64,000 nt of DNA from assembly GCA_963775625.1 (NCBI GenBank), contig CAVZJM010000009.1, forward strand, positions 1 to 64,000, written 5' to 3'. Below are positions 28,317 through 40,639 of this stretch, piece by piece. The stretch is from JAIBJN01 sp963775625. Lineage in GTDB: Bacteria; Actinomycetota; Thermoleophilia; Gaiellales; Gaiellaceae. Both the position numbers and the translations under genes were made by a program. Under the pieces are notes generated by a model. That model was not told the DNA's origin. It worked only from the letters and a program-made list of their open reading frames with translations, and did no database searches. Within the stretch, counting starts at the first letter, position 1; each line of letters starts with the position of its first letter.

Positions 28317-29323
28317 CGCGCGACCTCCTCCCGCGCGCGGCCCGGGCCGGCGAGCGACTCCGCGTAGGGCGGGCGATGCACGCCCGCCTCCGTGACGATG
28401 GCCGTCACGAGCGAGGCCGGGGTCACGTCGAACGCGGGGTTCCGGGCCGGGAAGCGGTCGCTCACCTCGACAGGGTCGCGCTCCTCGATGGGGATCGCGG
28501 CGCCGGCCGGCGCCGCGAGGTCGACCGTCGAGCTCGGCGCCACGACGTAGAAGGGAACGCCGTGACGGTCCGCGAGCACGGCCAGCGGGTACGTGCCGAT
28601 CTTGTTCGCCGTGTCCCCGTTGGCCGCGATGCGGTCGGCGCCGGTGAGGACGGCGTCCACCTCACCGCGGGCGATGAGCGACCCGGCCGCGGCGTCGGGG
28701 ACGACGCTGTGGGGGATGCCGGCGCGCTCCAGCTCCCACGCGGTCAGGCGCGCGCCCTGGAGGAGCGGCCTCGTCTCGTCCACGAGCACGTGCGCGACGA
28801 GCCCCCGCTCGAAGCCCTCGCGGATCGCCCCGAGCGCGCTGCCCACCCCGCCGGTGGCGAGCGCCCCGGCGTTGCAGTGCGTGAGCGCACGCGTCCCGGG
28901 CTCGAGCAGGCCGGCCGCGTGGGCGGACATCCGGCGGCAGCGCTCGACCTCCTCCGCGTGCAGCGCACGCGCCCGCTCGGCGAGCTCGGCAGGGCCTTGC
29001 TCGCCCCGGCGCATCTCGACGAGCGCCCAGGACAGGTTCACCGCAGTCGGCCGGGAGGCGACGAGCACCCGTGCGGCCCGATCCAGGTCCTCACCGTGGG
29101 CAGCCGCCAGGGCATAGCCGTAGGCTGCGGCGATCCCCAGGGCCGGCGCGCCGCGCACGGCAAGCGTGCGGATCGCCTCGGCGACCTCGGCGGCCGAGCG
29201 GCATTCCAGGTAGGAGACCTCGTCAGGCAGGCGACGCTGGTCGAGCATGACGACCGCCTCCGGCTCGAGGCGGACGATCTCCTGCGGCTCGAGGTCGAGA
29301 TGCTTGACCGGCGGTTCGGCCAC
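28313..29323 (-). CDS. mtnA: S-methyl-5-thioribose-1-phosphate isomerase
   Basis: 336 aa from GTG 29323. It converts methylthioribose-1-phosphate to methylthioribulose-1-phosphate in methionine salvage. The family motifs are present: RTLAVRGAPALGIAAAYG, THCNAGALATGGVGSALG (catalytic Cys), and GADRIAANGDTANKIGTYPLA (catalytic Asp). The frame stays open to 29386, but that extension crosses an intergenic hairpin and is Arg-rich, so the shorter start is preferred. No other salvage gene (mtnB-E, mtnK) is in the window. Confidence 0.92.
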   Translation of the reverse strand: MAEPPVKHLDLEPQEIVRLEPEAVVMLDQRRLPDEVSYLECRSAAEVAEAIRTLAVRGAPALGIAAAYGYALAAAHGEDLDRAARVLVASRPTAVNLSWALVEMRRGEQGPAELAERARALHAEEVERCRRMSAHAAGLLEPGTRALTHCNAGALATGGVGSALGAIREGFERGLVAHVLVDETRPLLQGARLTAWELERAGIPHSVVPDAAAGSLIARGEVDAVLTGADRIAANGDTANKIGTYPLAVLADRHGVPFYVVAPSSTVDLAAPAGAAIPIEERDPVEVSDRFPARNPAFDVTPASLVTAIVTEAGVHRPPYAESLAGPGRAREEVAR

Positions 29324-29364
29324 TCGCGGATGACGCCTGCGACGCGGCGCCGGATCGCCGCGCT

Positions 29365-29401
29365 CGTCCTTCCCCGTAGTGACCACTACGGGCGACGGAC
29401 G
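29365..29401. terminator. Stem-loop downstream of ahcY
   Basis: CGTCCttCCCCGTAGTG-ac-CACTACGGGcgacGGACG forms a long hairpin (about 15 pairs with small bulges) in the 139-bp gap between ahcY and mtnA. The apex CCCGTAG/CTACGGG resembles the apex of the 167-bp elements, so it may be a reduced relative. A terminator or processing function for ahcY is inferred. Confidence 0.5.
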
Positions 29402-29462
29402 ATCACGACGCCCGGCTTGGTCTCAGTCGCCCCCGCGAGCACCCCAATCACCGGCCCAGCAT

Positions 29463-30734
29463 CTATGTGCCCTCGTCCCAGGACGCCAGGTACCTCGCCT
29501 GTTCCTCGGTGAGGCTGTCGATCTCGACGCCCATGCTCTCGAGCTTGAGGCGGGCGATCTCGCGGTCGATCTCCTCGGGCACCACGTAGACGCGGGGCTC
29601 GAGCTCGTCCGCGTGCGCGACGACGTACTCGGCCGACAGCGCCTGGTTCGCAAAGCTCATGTCCATGACGGCCGCGGGATGCCCCTCGGCGGCCGCGAGG
29701 TTGACGAGCCGGCCCTCGCTGATCAAGTAGACGCGGCGGCCGTCGGCGAGCTCGAATTCCTCGACCTCGGGACGCGCCTCGCGCGTGGCGACCGCGAGCT
29801 CGCGCAGCGCCGGGATCTCGATCTCGACGTTGAAGTGGCCGGTGTTGGAGAGGATCGCCCCGTCCTTCAGCCGCTCGATCGCCGCGCGGGAGATGACGTT
29901 CTTGTCCCCCGTCGCCGTGCAGAAGATGTCACCGACCTCGGCGGCGCGCTCGATCGGCATCACCTCGTAGCCGTCCATGAGGGCCTCGAGCGCCCGCACG
30001 GGGTCGACCTCGGTGATGATCACGTGCGCGCCCATCCCGCGGGCCCGCATGGCGACCCCGCGGCCCGTCCAGCCGTAGCCGGCTACGACGAACCGCCGCC
30101 CGGCGAGGAGCACGTTGGTCGCGCGGATGATCCCGTCGATGGTGGACTGGCCGGTGCCGTAGCGGTTGTCGAAGAGGTGCTTGGTCAACGCCTCGTTGAC
30201 GGCGACGATCGGGAAGGCGAGCTCGCCCTGCGCCTCGAGGGCGCGCAGGCGGATCACACCCGTCGTCGTCTCCTCGGTTCCCCCGATGATCTCCGAGAGC
30301 TGGTCGCGCCGCTCCTTGTGTAGCACGCTGATCACGTCGGCGCCGTCGTCCATCGTCAGCTGCGGCCGGTGCTCGACCGCCGCCTCGATGTGTGAGTAGT
30401 AGGTGTCGTTGTCCTCGCCGCGGATTGCGTAGACCGAGATGCCGTACTCCTCCACCAGCGCCGCCGCGACGTCGTCCTGCGTTGAGAGCGGGTTCGACGC
30501 GCAGAGGACGACGTCGGCGCCGCCCGCTGCGAGCGTGCGGGCCAGGTTCGCGGTCTCCGTGGTCACGTGCAGGCACGCGGAGATACGGACGCCCTCCAGA
30601 GGCCGTTCGCGCTCGAAGCGCTCACGAATCGTGGCCAGCACAGGCATCTCCCCGTCGGCCCAGGTGACGCGGGTCACGCCGGCGGGCGCGAGCGCGAGAT
30701 CCTTCACGTCATAGCGTGGTGTGGTGGTGCTCAT
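29463..30734 (-). CDS. ahcY: Adenosylhomocysteinase
   Basis: 423 aa. It splits S-adenosylhomocysteine to homocysteine and adenosine, removing the inhibitor of methyltransferases and feeding metH. Substrate-domain motifs CLHVTTETANLARTL and SNPLSTQDDVAAAL are present, and the NAD fold VVAGYGWTGRGVAMRARGMGA. It lacks the roughly 40-residue insertion found in many bacterial enzymes, so it is the short type. A palindromic element lies 14 bp upstream of its start, which may carry or disturb its promoter. Confidence 0.95.
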   Translation of the reverse strand: MSTTTPRYDVKDLALAPAGVTRVTWADGEMPVLATIRERFERERPLEGVRISACLHVTTETANLARTLAAGGADVVLCASNPLSTQDDVAAALVEEYGISVYAIRGEDNDTYYSHIEAAVEHRPQLTMDDGADVISVLHKERRDQLSEIIGGTEETTTGVIRLRALEAQGELAFPIVAVNEALTKHLFDNRYGTGQSTIDGIIRATNVLLAGRRFVVAGYGWTGRGVAMRARGMGAHVIITEVDPVRALEALMDGYEVMPIERAAEVGDIFCTATGDKNVISRAAIERLKDGAILSNTGHFNVEIEIPALRELAVATREARPEVEEFELADGRRVYLISEGRLVNLAAAEGHPAAVMDMSFANQALSAEYVVAHADELEPRVYVVPEEIDREIARLKLESMGVEIDSLTEEQARYLASWDEGT

Positions 30735-30748
30735 AGCCGCGGACAGTC

Positions 30749-30917
30749 TAAGAGTTTCTAACGCAATGATGACGCGCCGACTGGGTGCGATGGGTGGTTC
30801 GAGGCCAGGACGCAGGGAGCGTTCATATCCGAAGTGGTATGGGCGCGACTGAGGACGCCGCCTCGGGCCGTCCAGCGCGGCCAGGCGGCACCGTTCCTCA
30901 TGGCGTTAGGAGCTCTA
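30749..30917. repeat. 169-bp palindromic intergenic element, copy D
   Basis: The left end TAAGAGTTTCTAACGCAATGA and right end (read inward) TAGAGCTCCTAACGCCATGA are near-identical inverted arms, and complementarity continues to the centre. The core CTCCCTGCGTCC and CAGTCGCGCCC matches copies A, B and C. The apex has CATACC/GGATATG in place of CGTAGCC/GGCTACG. The right-hand TAG is the stop codon of the cupin gene. The outer arms share almost nothing with copy A except the first bases. Confidence 0.8.
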
Positions 30918-31313
30918 GGTACCGGCGCGCCCGTACCGGTCTTCGAGGCGCACGACGTCGTCCGGCTCGGACGTCGAGACCTCGAGTACGAGCGTGTCCT
31001 CGAGCGCCCGCCAGCGGTGCACGACGCCGGGCGCAAAGCGAAACGCGCGGCCGGGGCCGACCACCTCGACGTCGGGGGTGCGGCCGGGCTCGCCGACCTC
31101 GAGCTCGATGCGGCCCGAGTGGACGTAGATCGTCTCGTCCTTGCGACGGTGGAACTGGAGGCTGAGCTGCTCGCCGGCGCGGATGAAGAGCACCTTGCCC
31201 AGGTAGCGCTCGGTCGAGGCGTAGACGAGCTCGTAGCCCCAGGGCTTCTCGACCCGCTCGACCGGTACTGCGAAGCGGTCGAGGTCGAGCAGGTTCGGCG
31301 TCAGGTCGCCCAC
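30915..31313 (-). CDS. Cupin-domain protein, mannose-6-phosphate isomerase type II-like
   Basis: About 132 aa from GTG 31313. A single cupin barrel with the metal-binding motif SLQFHRRKDETIYVHSGRIELEVG and the second motif APGVVHRWRALED. It resembles the C-terminal isomerase domain of GDP-mannose pyrophosphorylase fusions (ERVEKPWGYELVYA). It sits directly after a sugar nucleotidyltransferase gene, which supports a role in sugar-nucleotide supply. The open frame extends to 31367 over the upstream gene, but a start after that gene's stop is more likely. Confidence 0.8.
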   Translation of the reverse strand: MGDLTPNLLDLDRFAVPVERVEKPWGYELVYASTERYLGKVLFIRAGEQLSLQFHRRKDETIYVHSGRIELEVGEPGRTPDVEVVGPGRAFRFAPGVVHRWRALEDTLVLEVSTSEPDDVVRLEDRYGRAGT

Positions 31314-31320
31314 CGGGCGG

Positions 31321-32034
31321 TCATACCCCAGGCGGAGCGCGGGAGTCAAGCCAGTCCGGGTGCTCACGCAGGTGCTCGTCGGCGGCGCGGAGGTCCTTGG
31401 GCGTGTTCACGGTCAGCCATAGCCCCGCGTGGCGAAACGCTCCCAGCCGGCCCCGCGCTGCCAGCTCCGGGAACGTGGTCGCCTCGTGGTCGCCTCGCGC
31501 CGGCAGCGCCGCCAGCGCCTCCTCGCCGAGGACGTAGACGCCGCAGCTGACCCAGTGCGGGAGGAGGCCGGCCTCCTCGAAGCCCGTCACGCGGTCGTCC
31601 GCCCCCAGATCGACGACGCCGAAGGGCGAGCGTGGATGCGTGACGACGATCGTCGCCGCGAAGCCGGCGCCTCGGTGCCGCTCGAGCAGGGCGGCGAGGT
31701 CGACGTCGGCGAGCTCGTCGCCGTTCAGGGCGAACACGTCTCCCGTCTCCAGCCGGGCCGCGGCGGCGAGGCGCAGGCCCCCGCCGCGGCCGAGCGGCTC
31801 CGGCTCCGGCACCGCCACGACCTCGACGCCGAGGCCGGCGAGCCCGGACTCGAAGAGCTGCTCCTGCCCGTCCGCGCAGCTGACGAGCACGCGCTCGACC
31901 CCGGCGGCGGCGAGCAGCGCCACCTGATGGGCGGCCAGAGGCCGTCCGGCGACGTCGACGAGCGCCTTGGGCCGTCCCTGCGCGGCCGCGCCGAGACGCT
32001 CGGCCTTGCCGCCGGCCAGGATGATGGCCTCCAT
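31321..32034 (-). CDS. NTP-transferase family sugar nucleotidyltransferase
   Basis: 237 aa, catalytic domain only. It opens MEAIILAGGKAERLGAAAQG and has a lysine in GRPKALVDVAGRPL, the metal site in FALNGDELADVDLAAL, and GFEEAGLLPHWVSCGVYVLGEEAL. It probably makes an NDP-hexose (GDP-mannose or heptose-like) for envelope polysaccharide. It is transcribed between the LCP gene and the cupin gene, so the three may serve cell-wall glycopolymer assembly. Confidence 0.85.
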   Translation of the reverse strand: MEAIILAGGKAERLGAAAQGRPKALVDVAGRPLAAHQVALLAAAGVERVLVSCADGQEQLFESGLAGLGVEVVAVPEPEPLGRGGGLRLAAAARLETGDVFALNGDELADVDLAALLERHRGAGFAATIVVTHPRSPFGVVDLGADDRVTGFEEAGLLPHWVSCGVYVLGEEALAALPARGDHEATTFPELAARGRLGAFRHAGLWLTVNTPKDLRAADEHLREHPDWLDSRAPPGV

Positions 32035-32043
32035 GAGACCCCG

Positions 32044-33969
32044 CTACAGGGGCTTGAGGCCCTTGGCGATCGCCAGCATGGTCTCGTTCGAGAGATCGTT
32101 ACGAAGCGTGTTGACGACCCAGTAGACGGCGCCGTCGGCCTCGAAGGCGACGATGTGCAGATTCGGGCCGCTGAAGAAGAGCTTGTACTGCCGGCCCGCG
32201 ATCGTCCGCTCGAGGGTCGGCTCCTCCAAAATCGGCGGCTCGTCCCAGCCCGTCTGCTGGATCCCCCAGAACTCGTTCTGCCCGGTGTTGTACGTAAGCC
32301 GCACCGCCCGTTCGTCGGCGAGCTTGTACGCGCGGATGCCCTCGTCGTCGTCGATCGAGGAGCCCGACTCCCTCAACGTGGGCACCATCAGCGGGAAGTC
32401 GACCTCCTTCCGGAGCTGGCGGAGCGCGGGAGTGATCGACGTCCGGTCGGTGACGACGTCCGGACGCTGGCGCTCCGGCGTGTCCTCCGTCGGCGCGGTC
32501 CCGAGGGTCCCCTGGAAGGTCTTCCCGACGATGACCTGGAGCGTCGTCCGCGGCTGCTTGGCGCCGGGCACCTCGCCGACCTCGGCGTCGCCGAACAGCT
32601 CGGCCACCTCCTCTGCGGCCAGCCGGGCCTCGGCCGCCCCGGGGTCGTAGAGGACCTGCGTCCGGAAGTAGTCGAAGTTGTCGGCGTTCCCGCCGTTTCG
32701 GGTCTGGTAGCCGATCCGGCCGAGGAGCACCGCAGCCTCGTCCGCGGCGCCGTCTTCCCCGTTCCCGTTGAGGAGCTTGATGCTCACCTGGGACGGAGGC
32801 GGCCCGGTCTCCCCCTTCGCTTTCTGCCCCGTGGCCACCGTGATCGCCTTCTCCGAGGCCTTCACGTCGGGGTTCATGAACCGGTCAACCGCTTCCTGCA
32901 GCGAGCTGTCGGAGACCTCGAGCTCGAAGTAGCCGGAGACGCCCTCCAGCGGAACCTGCTGGAAGTTGCCGGCCGGGAGCCCATAGAGAGCGTTGGCGTA
33001 GCTCAGGACCTCGCCGGAGCTGATCACCTTGCCGCCGCCCTTGGCCACCTCGATGTTCTCGGTGACGGCCTTGACGATGCCCGGAAGCTCGAAGATGTCC
33101 CAGGCGCTCGACACCCGCTGCTTCAGCGCCTTCACGAACTCCTGCTGGCGAACGACACGGTAGAGGTCGGAGTCGGTGTGGCGATGGCGCACGAAATCGA
33201 GCGCGTCATGACCCTTGAGCAGCTGATAGCCGGGCTTCAGGTCGAGCGTGGGGTACCCGAGGCCCTCCTGGTCGTTGAAGTAGCGCTGGTCGACGTCCAT
33301 GTAGACGCCGTCGAGCCGGTCGACGATCTTCGTGAACGCACGGAAGTTGACCGTGATCATGTAGTTGATCGGGATCCCGGTCAGCTCCTTGACCGTCGTC
33401 AGCGTCCCGCGCGGACCGCAGTAGGCGTAGGCCTCGTTGATCCGGCCGGTCCAGGGTGGGTGCCCTTCGCATCCGGGGTGCGAGACGAGGAGGTCACGGG
33501 GGAACGAGAGCAACGTCGCGACGTTCTGTTGCGGGTCGACGCGCGCGAGCATCACCGTGTCGGAGCGGGACCCGGAGCCCGTGGCTCCCCGACGCTCGTC
33601 GTACCCGATGATCATGGCGACGGCGGGCTCGTCGGCCCCTGAGATCGCGGCGAGCTCCTCCGCGGCGGCCCGAACCTCGGGCGAGGAGGCGCGAATCTCC
33701 GACACGCTGTGGTCGAAGTAGAGCTTCACGCCGCCCGCCAAGGCTCCGGCGGCCACCAGGACGACCACCACGAGCCACATCACGCCCTTGAGGAGGAGCT
33801 TGAGCGGGTTCCGCCGCACCCGGTAGAGCGAGCGGGCGCCGCCCGTCTCTGGGGATAGGGGCGGCGGCGCGGCCGCAGCTTCCGGCTCGAGCGGCGGCAG
33901 CGGGCCGGGCGGAAGGGCACCGTTCCCGTTCGCCGACCGCCTAGTGCCTCTCTTCAGAGTCGTGCGCAT
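32044..33969 (-). CDS. LytR-CpsA-Psr (LCP) family glycopolymer transferase
   Basis: About 641 aa from ATG 33969. A Pro-rich cytoplasmic N-terminus (GPLPPLEPEAAAAPPP), one membrane helix (about residues 60-85), then the extracellular LCP domain with SDTVMLARVDPQQNVATLLSFPRDLLV and the Arg-rich DFVRHRHTDSDLYRVVRQQEFV. A LytR C-terminal domain (VSIKLLNGNGEDGAADEAAVLLG) and a further roughly 180-residue domain follow. LCP enzymes attach polymers from lipid carriers to peptidoglycan. Upstream in-frame sequence belongs to metH antisense reading and is rejected. Confidence 0.9.
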   Translation of the reverse strand: MRTTLKRGTRRSANGNGALPPGPLPPLEPEAAAAPPPLSPETGGARSLYRVRRNPLKLLLKGVMWLVVVVLVAAGALAGGVKLYFDHSVSEIRASSPEVRAAAEELAAISGADEPAVAMIIGYDERRGATGSGSRSDTVMLARVDPQQNVATLLSFPRDLLVSHPGCEGHPPWTGRINEAYAYCGPRGTLTTVKELTGIPINYMITVNFRAFTKIVDRLDGVYMDVDQRYFNDQEGLGYPTLDLKPGYQLLKGHDALDFVRHRHTDSDLYRVVRQQEFVKALKQRVSSAWDIFELPGIVKAVTENIEVAKGGGKVISSGEVLSYANALYGLPAGNFQQVPLEGVSGYFELEVSDSSLQEAVDRFMNPDVKASEKAITVATGQKAKGETGPPPSQVSIKLLNGNGEDGAADEAAVLLGRIGYQTRNGGNADNFDYFRTQVLYDPGAAEARLAAEEVAELFGDAEVGEVPGAKQPRTTLQVIVGKTFQGTLGTAPTEDTPERQRPDVVTDRTSITPALRQLRKEVDFPLMVPTLRESGSSIDDDEGIRAYKLADERAVRLTYNTGQNEFWGIQQTGWDEPPILEEPTLERTIAGRQYKLFFSGPNLHIVAFEADGAVYWVVNTLRNDLSNETMLAIAKGLKPL

Positions 33970-34067
33970 GGAGGAAAGTCGCCCCTGGGCGACGCGCTGA
34001 GGATAGCTGAGGTCACGGCGGTTCCTGCCGGTTCTACCGTCTTCGGCGGTCTCCTCCGCGAGCCTGC

Positions 34068-37718
<3,651 letters not shown>

Positions 37719-37751
37719 TGACGAATTGTGCCGTCAGGCGAGCGGGCGGGG

Positions 37752-38183
37752 CTAGCCGCGGCCGGCGACGGCGATCTTGTTCTCGGCGTGGCGGAGGCGC
37801 TGCTCGACCTTCCAGCGGTCGTCGTCACCCGCGCCGGCGTCGATCCGATCGAGGAGCGCGCGGGCCTCGTCGGCCTCGCGGCGGGCCTCCTCGACGTCGA
37901 TCTCCTCGGCTCGAACCGCATCGTCGACGAGGACGAGCGCGCGGTCCTGCTGCACCTTGAAGTAGCCGGGCCCGGCGGCGAAGGCCTGCCAGTCGCCGCC
38001 CGCCTTGATGCGGATCTCGCCTGCCTTCAGCATCGCCACGAGCGGGGCGTGCCGCGCGAGCACGCCGATCTCGCCGGAGACCCCGGGCACGATCAGCATC
38101 TCGGCCTCGCCCTCGTACGCGGCGCCCTCCGGCGTCACGAGCGAAAGGTCGAAGGTGCGCGCCGCGCCTTCCTGAGTCGCCAT
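37752..38183 (-). CDS. atpC: ATP synthase F1 subunit epsilon
   Basis: 143 aa. N-terminal beta sandwich (FDLSLVTPEGAAYEGEAEMLIVPGVSGEIGVLARHAPLV) and a C-terminal helical hairpin (RAEEIDVEEARREADEARALLDRI) that can regulate rotation. The sequence past residue 135 is basic. It follows atpD by 12 bp. Together they form a two-gene remnant operon separated by 8 kb from the other ATP synthase genes. Confidence 0.95.
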   Translation of the reverse strand: MATQEGAARTFDLSLVTPEGAAYEGEAEMLIVPGVSGEIGVLARHAPLVAMLKAGEIRIKAGGDWQAFAAGPGYFKVQQDRALVLVDDAVRAEEIDVEEARREADEARALLDRIDAGAGDDDRWKVEQRLRHAENKIAVAGRG

Positions 38184-38195
38184 CCAGGATCTCCC

Positions 38196-39689
38196 CTAGA
38201 CGGCGGCCGGCTCCGCCTCGAGCTCCTCCGAGGCCTCGGGCTCGGGCTCGGGCTCGGCCGCCGGCGCCTCGTCCTCGCTCGCCATCGCCTTGCCGCGCTC
38301 GACGGCCTCCTCGATCGCGCCGACCATGTAGAAGGCCTGCTCGGTGAGGTCGTCGTGCTTGCCCTCGATGATCTCGCGGAAGCCCTTGATCGTGTCGGCG
38401 AGGCGCACGTACTGGCCCGGGCTGCCGGTGAACGCCTCGGCGACGAAGAAGGGCTGGGAGAGGAAGCGCTGCACCTTGCGCGCGCGCTGCACGGTGAGCT
38501 TGTCCTCGTCGGAGAGCTCGTCCATGCCGAGGATGGCGATGATGTCCTGGAGCTCCTTGTAGCGCTGCAGGATCTCCTGGACGCGCGTCGCCGTGTCGTA
38601 GTGCTCGTCGCCGACGATGTCGGGCTGGAGCGCGCGCGAGAAGGAGTCGAGCGGGTCGACGGCCGGGTAGATCGCCTGCTCGGCGATCGAGCGCGAGAGC
38701 ACCGTCGTCGCGTCGAGGTGGGCGAAGGTGTTCGCCGGCGCCGGGTCGGTGAGGTCGTCGGCGGGCACGTAGATTGCCTGCACGGACGTGACCGAGCCCT
38801 TGCGCGTCGAGGTGATGCGCTCCTGCAGCTGGCCCATCTCGGTGGCGAGCGTCGGCTGGTAGCCCACGGCCGAGGGCATGCGGCCGAGCAGGGCCGAGAC
38901 CTCGGAGCCCGCCTGCACGAAGCGGAAGATGTTGTCGATGAAGAGGAGCACGTCCTGCCCCTCCTCGCGGAAGTACTCGGCCATCGTCAGCCCGGCGAGG
39001 CCGACGCGGAGGCGCGCACCGGGAGGCTCGTTCATCTGCCCGAAGACGAGCGCCGTCTTCTCGATCACGCCGGACTCGGTCATCTCGCGCCACAGGTCGT
39101 TGCCCTCGCGCGAGCGCTCGCCCACGCCCGCGAACACGGAGAGGCCCTCGTGCTCGGCGGCGATGTTTCGGATCAGCTCCTGGATGAGCACCGTCTTGCC
39201 CACGCCGGCGCCGCCGAAGAGGCCGACCTTGCCGCCCTTGACGTAGGGCGCGAGCAGGTCGATCACCTTGATGCCGGTCTCGAAGATCTCGACCGTCGGC
39301 TCCAGCTCCTCGAAGCTCGGTGCGGGCCGGTGGATCGGCCAGCGCTCGGCGTCTTCGACTTCCTCACCCTCGTCGATGGCCGCGCCGAGGACGTTGAAGA
39401 TCCGCCCCAGCGTCACCTGGCCGACCGGCACCGAGATCGGCGCGCCGGTGTCCTCCACCTCGGCGCCGCGCGGGACGCCGTCCGTCGAGTCCATCGCGAC
39501 CGCCCTCACGCGGTCGTTCCCGAGATGCTGCTGAACCTCGGCGATCAGGTCGATCGCGGGCCGGCCGCCCTGCTCGGGGACCTGGATGCGCAGGGCGTTG
39601 TAGATGCTCGGGAGCCCGCCGTGGAAGACGGCGTCGATGACGACGCCCTTGATCTCGACGATCTTGCCGACGTTCTTCTCAGTGGGCAT
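38196..39689 (-). CDS. atpD: ATP synthase F1 subunit beta
   Basis: 497 aa catalytic subunit. P-loop GGAGVGKTVLIQEL, catalytic Glu segment AGVGERSREGNDLW, and the DELSDEDKLTV region. The C-terminus has an unusual acidic extension (EDEAPAAEPEPEPEASEELEAEP) of about 25 residues beyond the normal end. As the first gene after the 8-kb insertion it needs its own promoter in the 118-bp gap at 39690-39807, which it shares with a divergent lipoprotein gene. Confidence 0.97.
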   Translation of the reverse strand: MPTEKNVGKIVEIKGVVIDAVFHGGLPSIYNALRIQVPEQGGRPAIDLIAEVQQHLGNDRVRAVAMDSTDGVPRGAEVEDTGAPISVPVGQVTLGRIFNVLGAAIDEGEEVEDAERWPIHRPAPSFEELEPTVEIFETGIKVIDLLAPYVKGGKVGLFGGAGVGKTVLIQELIRNIAAEHEGLSVFAGVGERSREGNDLWREMTESGVIEKTALVFGQMNEPPGARLRVGLAGLTMAEYFREEGQDVLLFIDNIFRFVQAGSEVSALLGRMPSAVGYQPTLATEMGQLQERITSTRKGSVTSVQAIYVPADDLTDPAPANTFAHLDATTVLSRSIAEQAIYPAVDPLDSFSRALQPDIVGDEHYDTATRVQEILQRYKELQDIIAILGMDELSDEDKLTVQRARKVQRFLSQPFFVAEAFTGSPGQYVRLADTIKGFREIIEGKHDDLTEQAFYMVGAIEEAVERGKAMASEDEAPAAEPEPEPEASEELEAEPAAV

Positions 39690-39807
39690 GGATCTCCTGG
39701 ATGATCGCGTGCGAGGACGGCCGTTTTGCCGGCCGAACGGAGTCTATCGGAGCCCCGAGGCCGTTCCGGAGGGAACATTTGCCGAGCGTGGGCGTCTGAA
39801 CCGGTAG

Positions 39808-40622
39808 ATGCGACGGGCCGCTTTCATCCTCTCGGCGGTGCTGGCCGCCACCGGCTGCGGCGGCGAGGAAACCGCAGGGCCTCCGTCGACCGCGGCGCTC
39901 GACTGCGCCTATCCGCTCGTCTGGGACGAGACCAGGTACGACCCCGGCCTCGACCTGCCGCCGAAGCTCGAGATCGGCCCCAGCCTCGGCACGGGCGTCG
40001 TTCTCGGGTGTGGCGACGCGAGCACCGGTCTCATTCCCGACGAGCGGGTGGACGTCAGGCGCGTCGAGGGCATCCACCCCGCCGTGGCGGTCGCCGCCAC
40101 GCTCGAGGGCAGCACGGAGCCGCTCGTCTGGCTTGGGCGCGGGTACCTGCTCGAGAGCCCCGAGCATCCCTTGCACGGGCCCGCGGTGCGGTCGCTGGGC
40201 GTCGGGGAGCAGCCGGGAGACGACTTCACGTGTGGCCCCGCCCTAACCACGCAGGCTCACGCCTTGTCGACGCCGCGGCAGAACCACCCGCTGGAGGTGC
40301 GGGCCCAGGATCCTGCCGTCGAGTCGCTGCTGACGGAGCCCGGAACGCAGCGCGTCGTCTCCCTGACCACGGACACCGTGATCACGGGGCTCGAGCGCCA
40401 CGGCGTGCCGTTCGTACAGCGAGCGGACGAGTTCACCCTCGTGCTCCGCGTCTGCGACGGCAAGGAGAGCGCGCCGGGCGCCGCAGGCCTCCGGCTCCTC
40501 GTCGCCGACCGCCTTGCGGGCGACGGTTACATGACGCCTTCAGGCGGGTTCGGCGACCTGTGGGGTTCGTCTGCACCGGCGAGGGCGCGCCGGGGCCGGC
40601 AGCAGGCTTGGGCGCGGAGTAG
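39808..40622 (+). pseudogene. Putative lipoprotein of unknown function, one probable frameshift
   Basis: The N-terminal signal MRRAAFILSAVLAATGC is a clear lipobox. The mature part has paired cysteines (AALDCAYPL, VVLGCGDAS, DDFTCGPAL, LRVCDGKE) suggesting disulfides, and no known domain. The frame stays good to TPSGGFGDLWG at 40565; after that the reading becomes Arg/Pro-rich antisense of the next gene. Adding one G to the four-G run at 40562-40565 gives FVCTGEGAPGPAAGLGAE and a stop at 40622, just before the convergent anti-sigma gene. I believe that is the true end. Confidence 0.6.
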
Positions 40623-40639
40623 CCAGCCTCTCCCGAGGC

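Noticed and set aside
30735..30914. S-adenosylhomocysteine riboswitch before ahcY
   Set aside because: The leader is occupied by palindromic element D; I do not find the conserved SAH-riboswitch core.
31429..33642. Long plus-strand frame opposite the LCP gene
   Set aside because: No recognisable protein features; LCP motifs are on the minus strand.
37719..37751. Cobalamin riboswitch before metH
   Set aside because: Only 33 bp are available after atpC, too short for the aptamer.
37728..39704. Long plus-strand frame opposite atpD and atpC
   Set aside because: Covers two unmistakable ATP synthase subunits in antisense.
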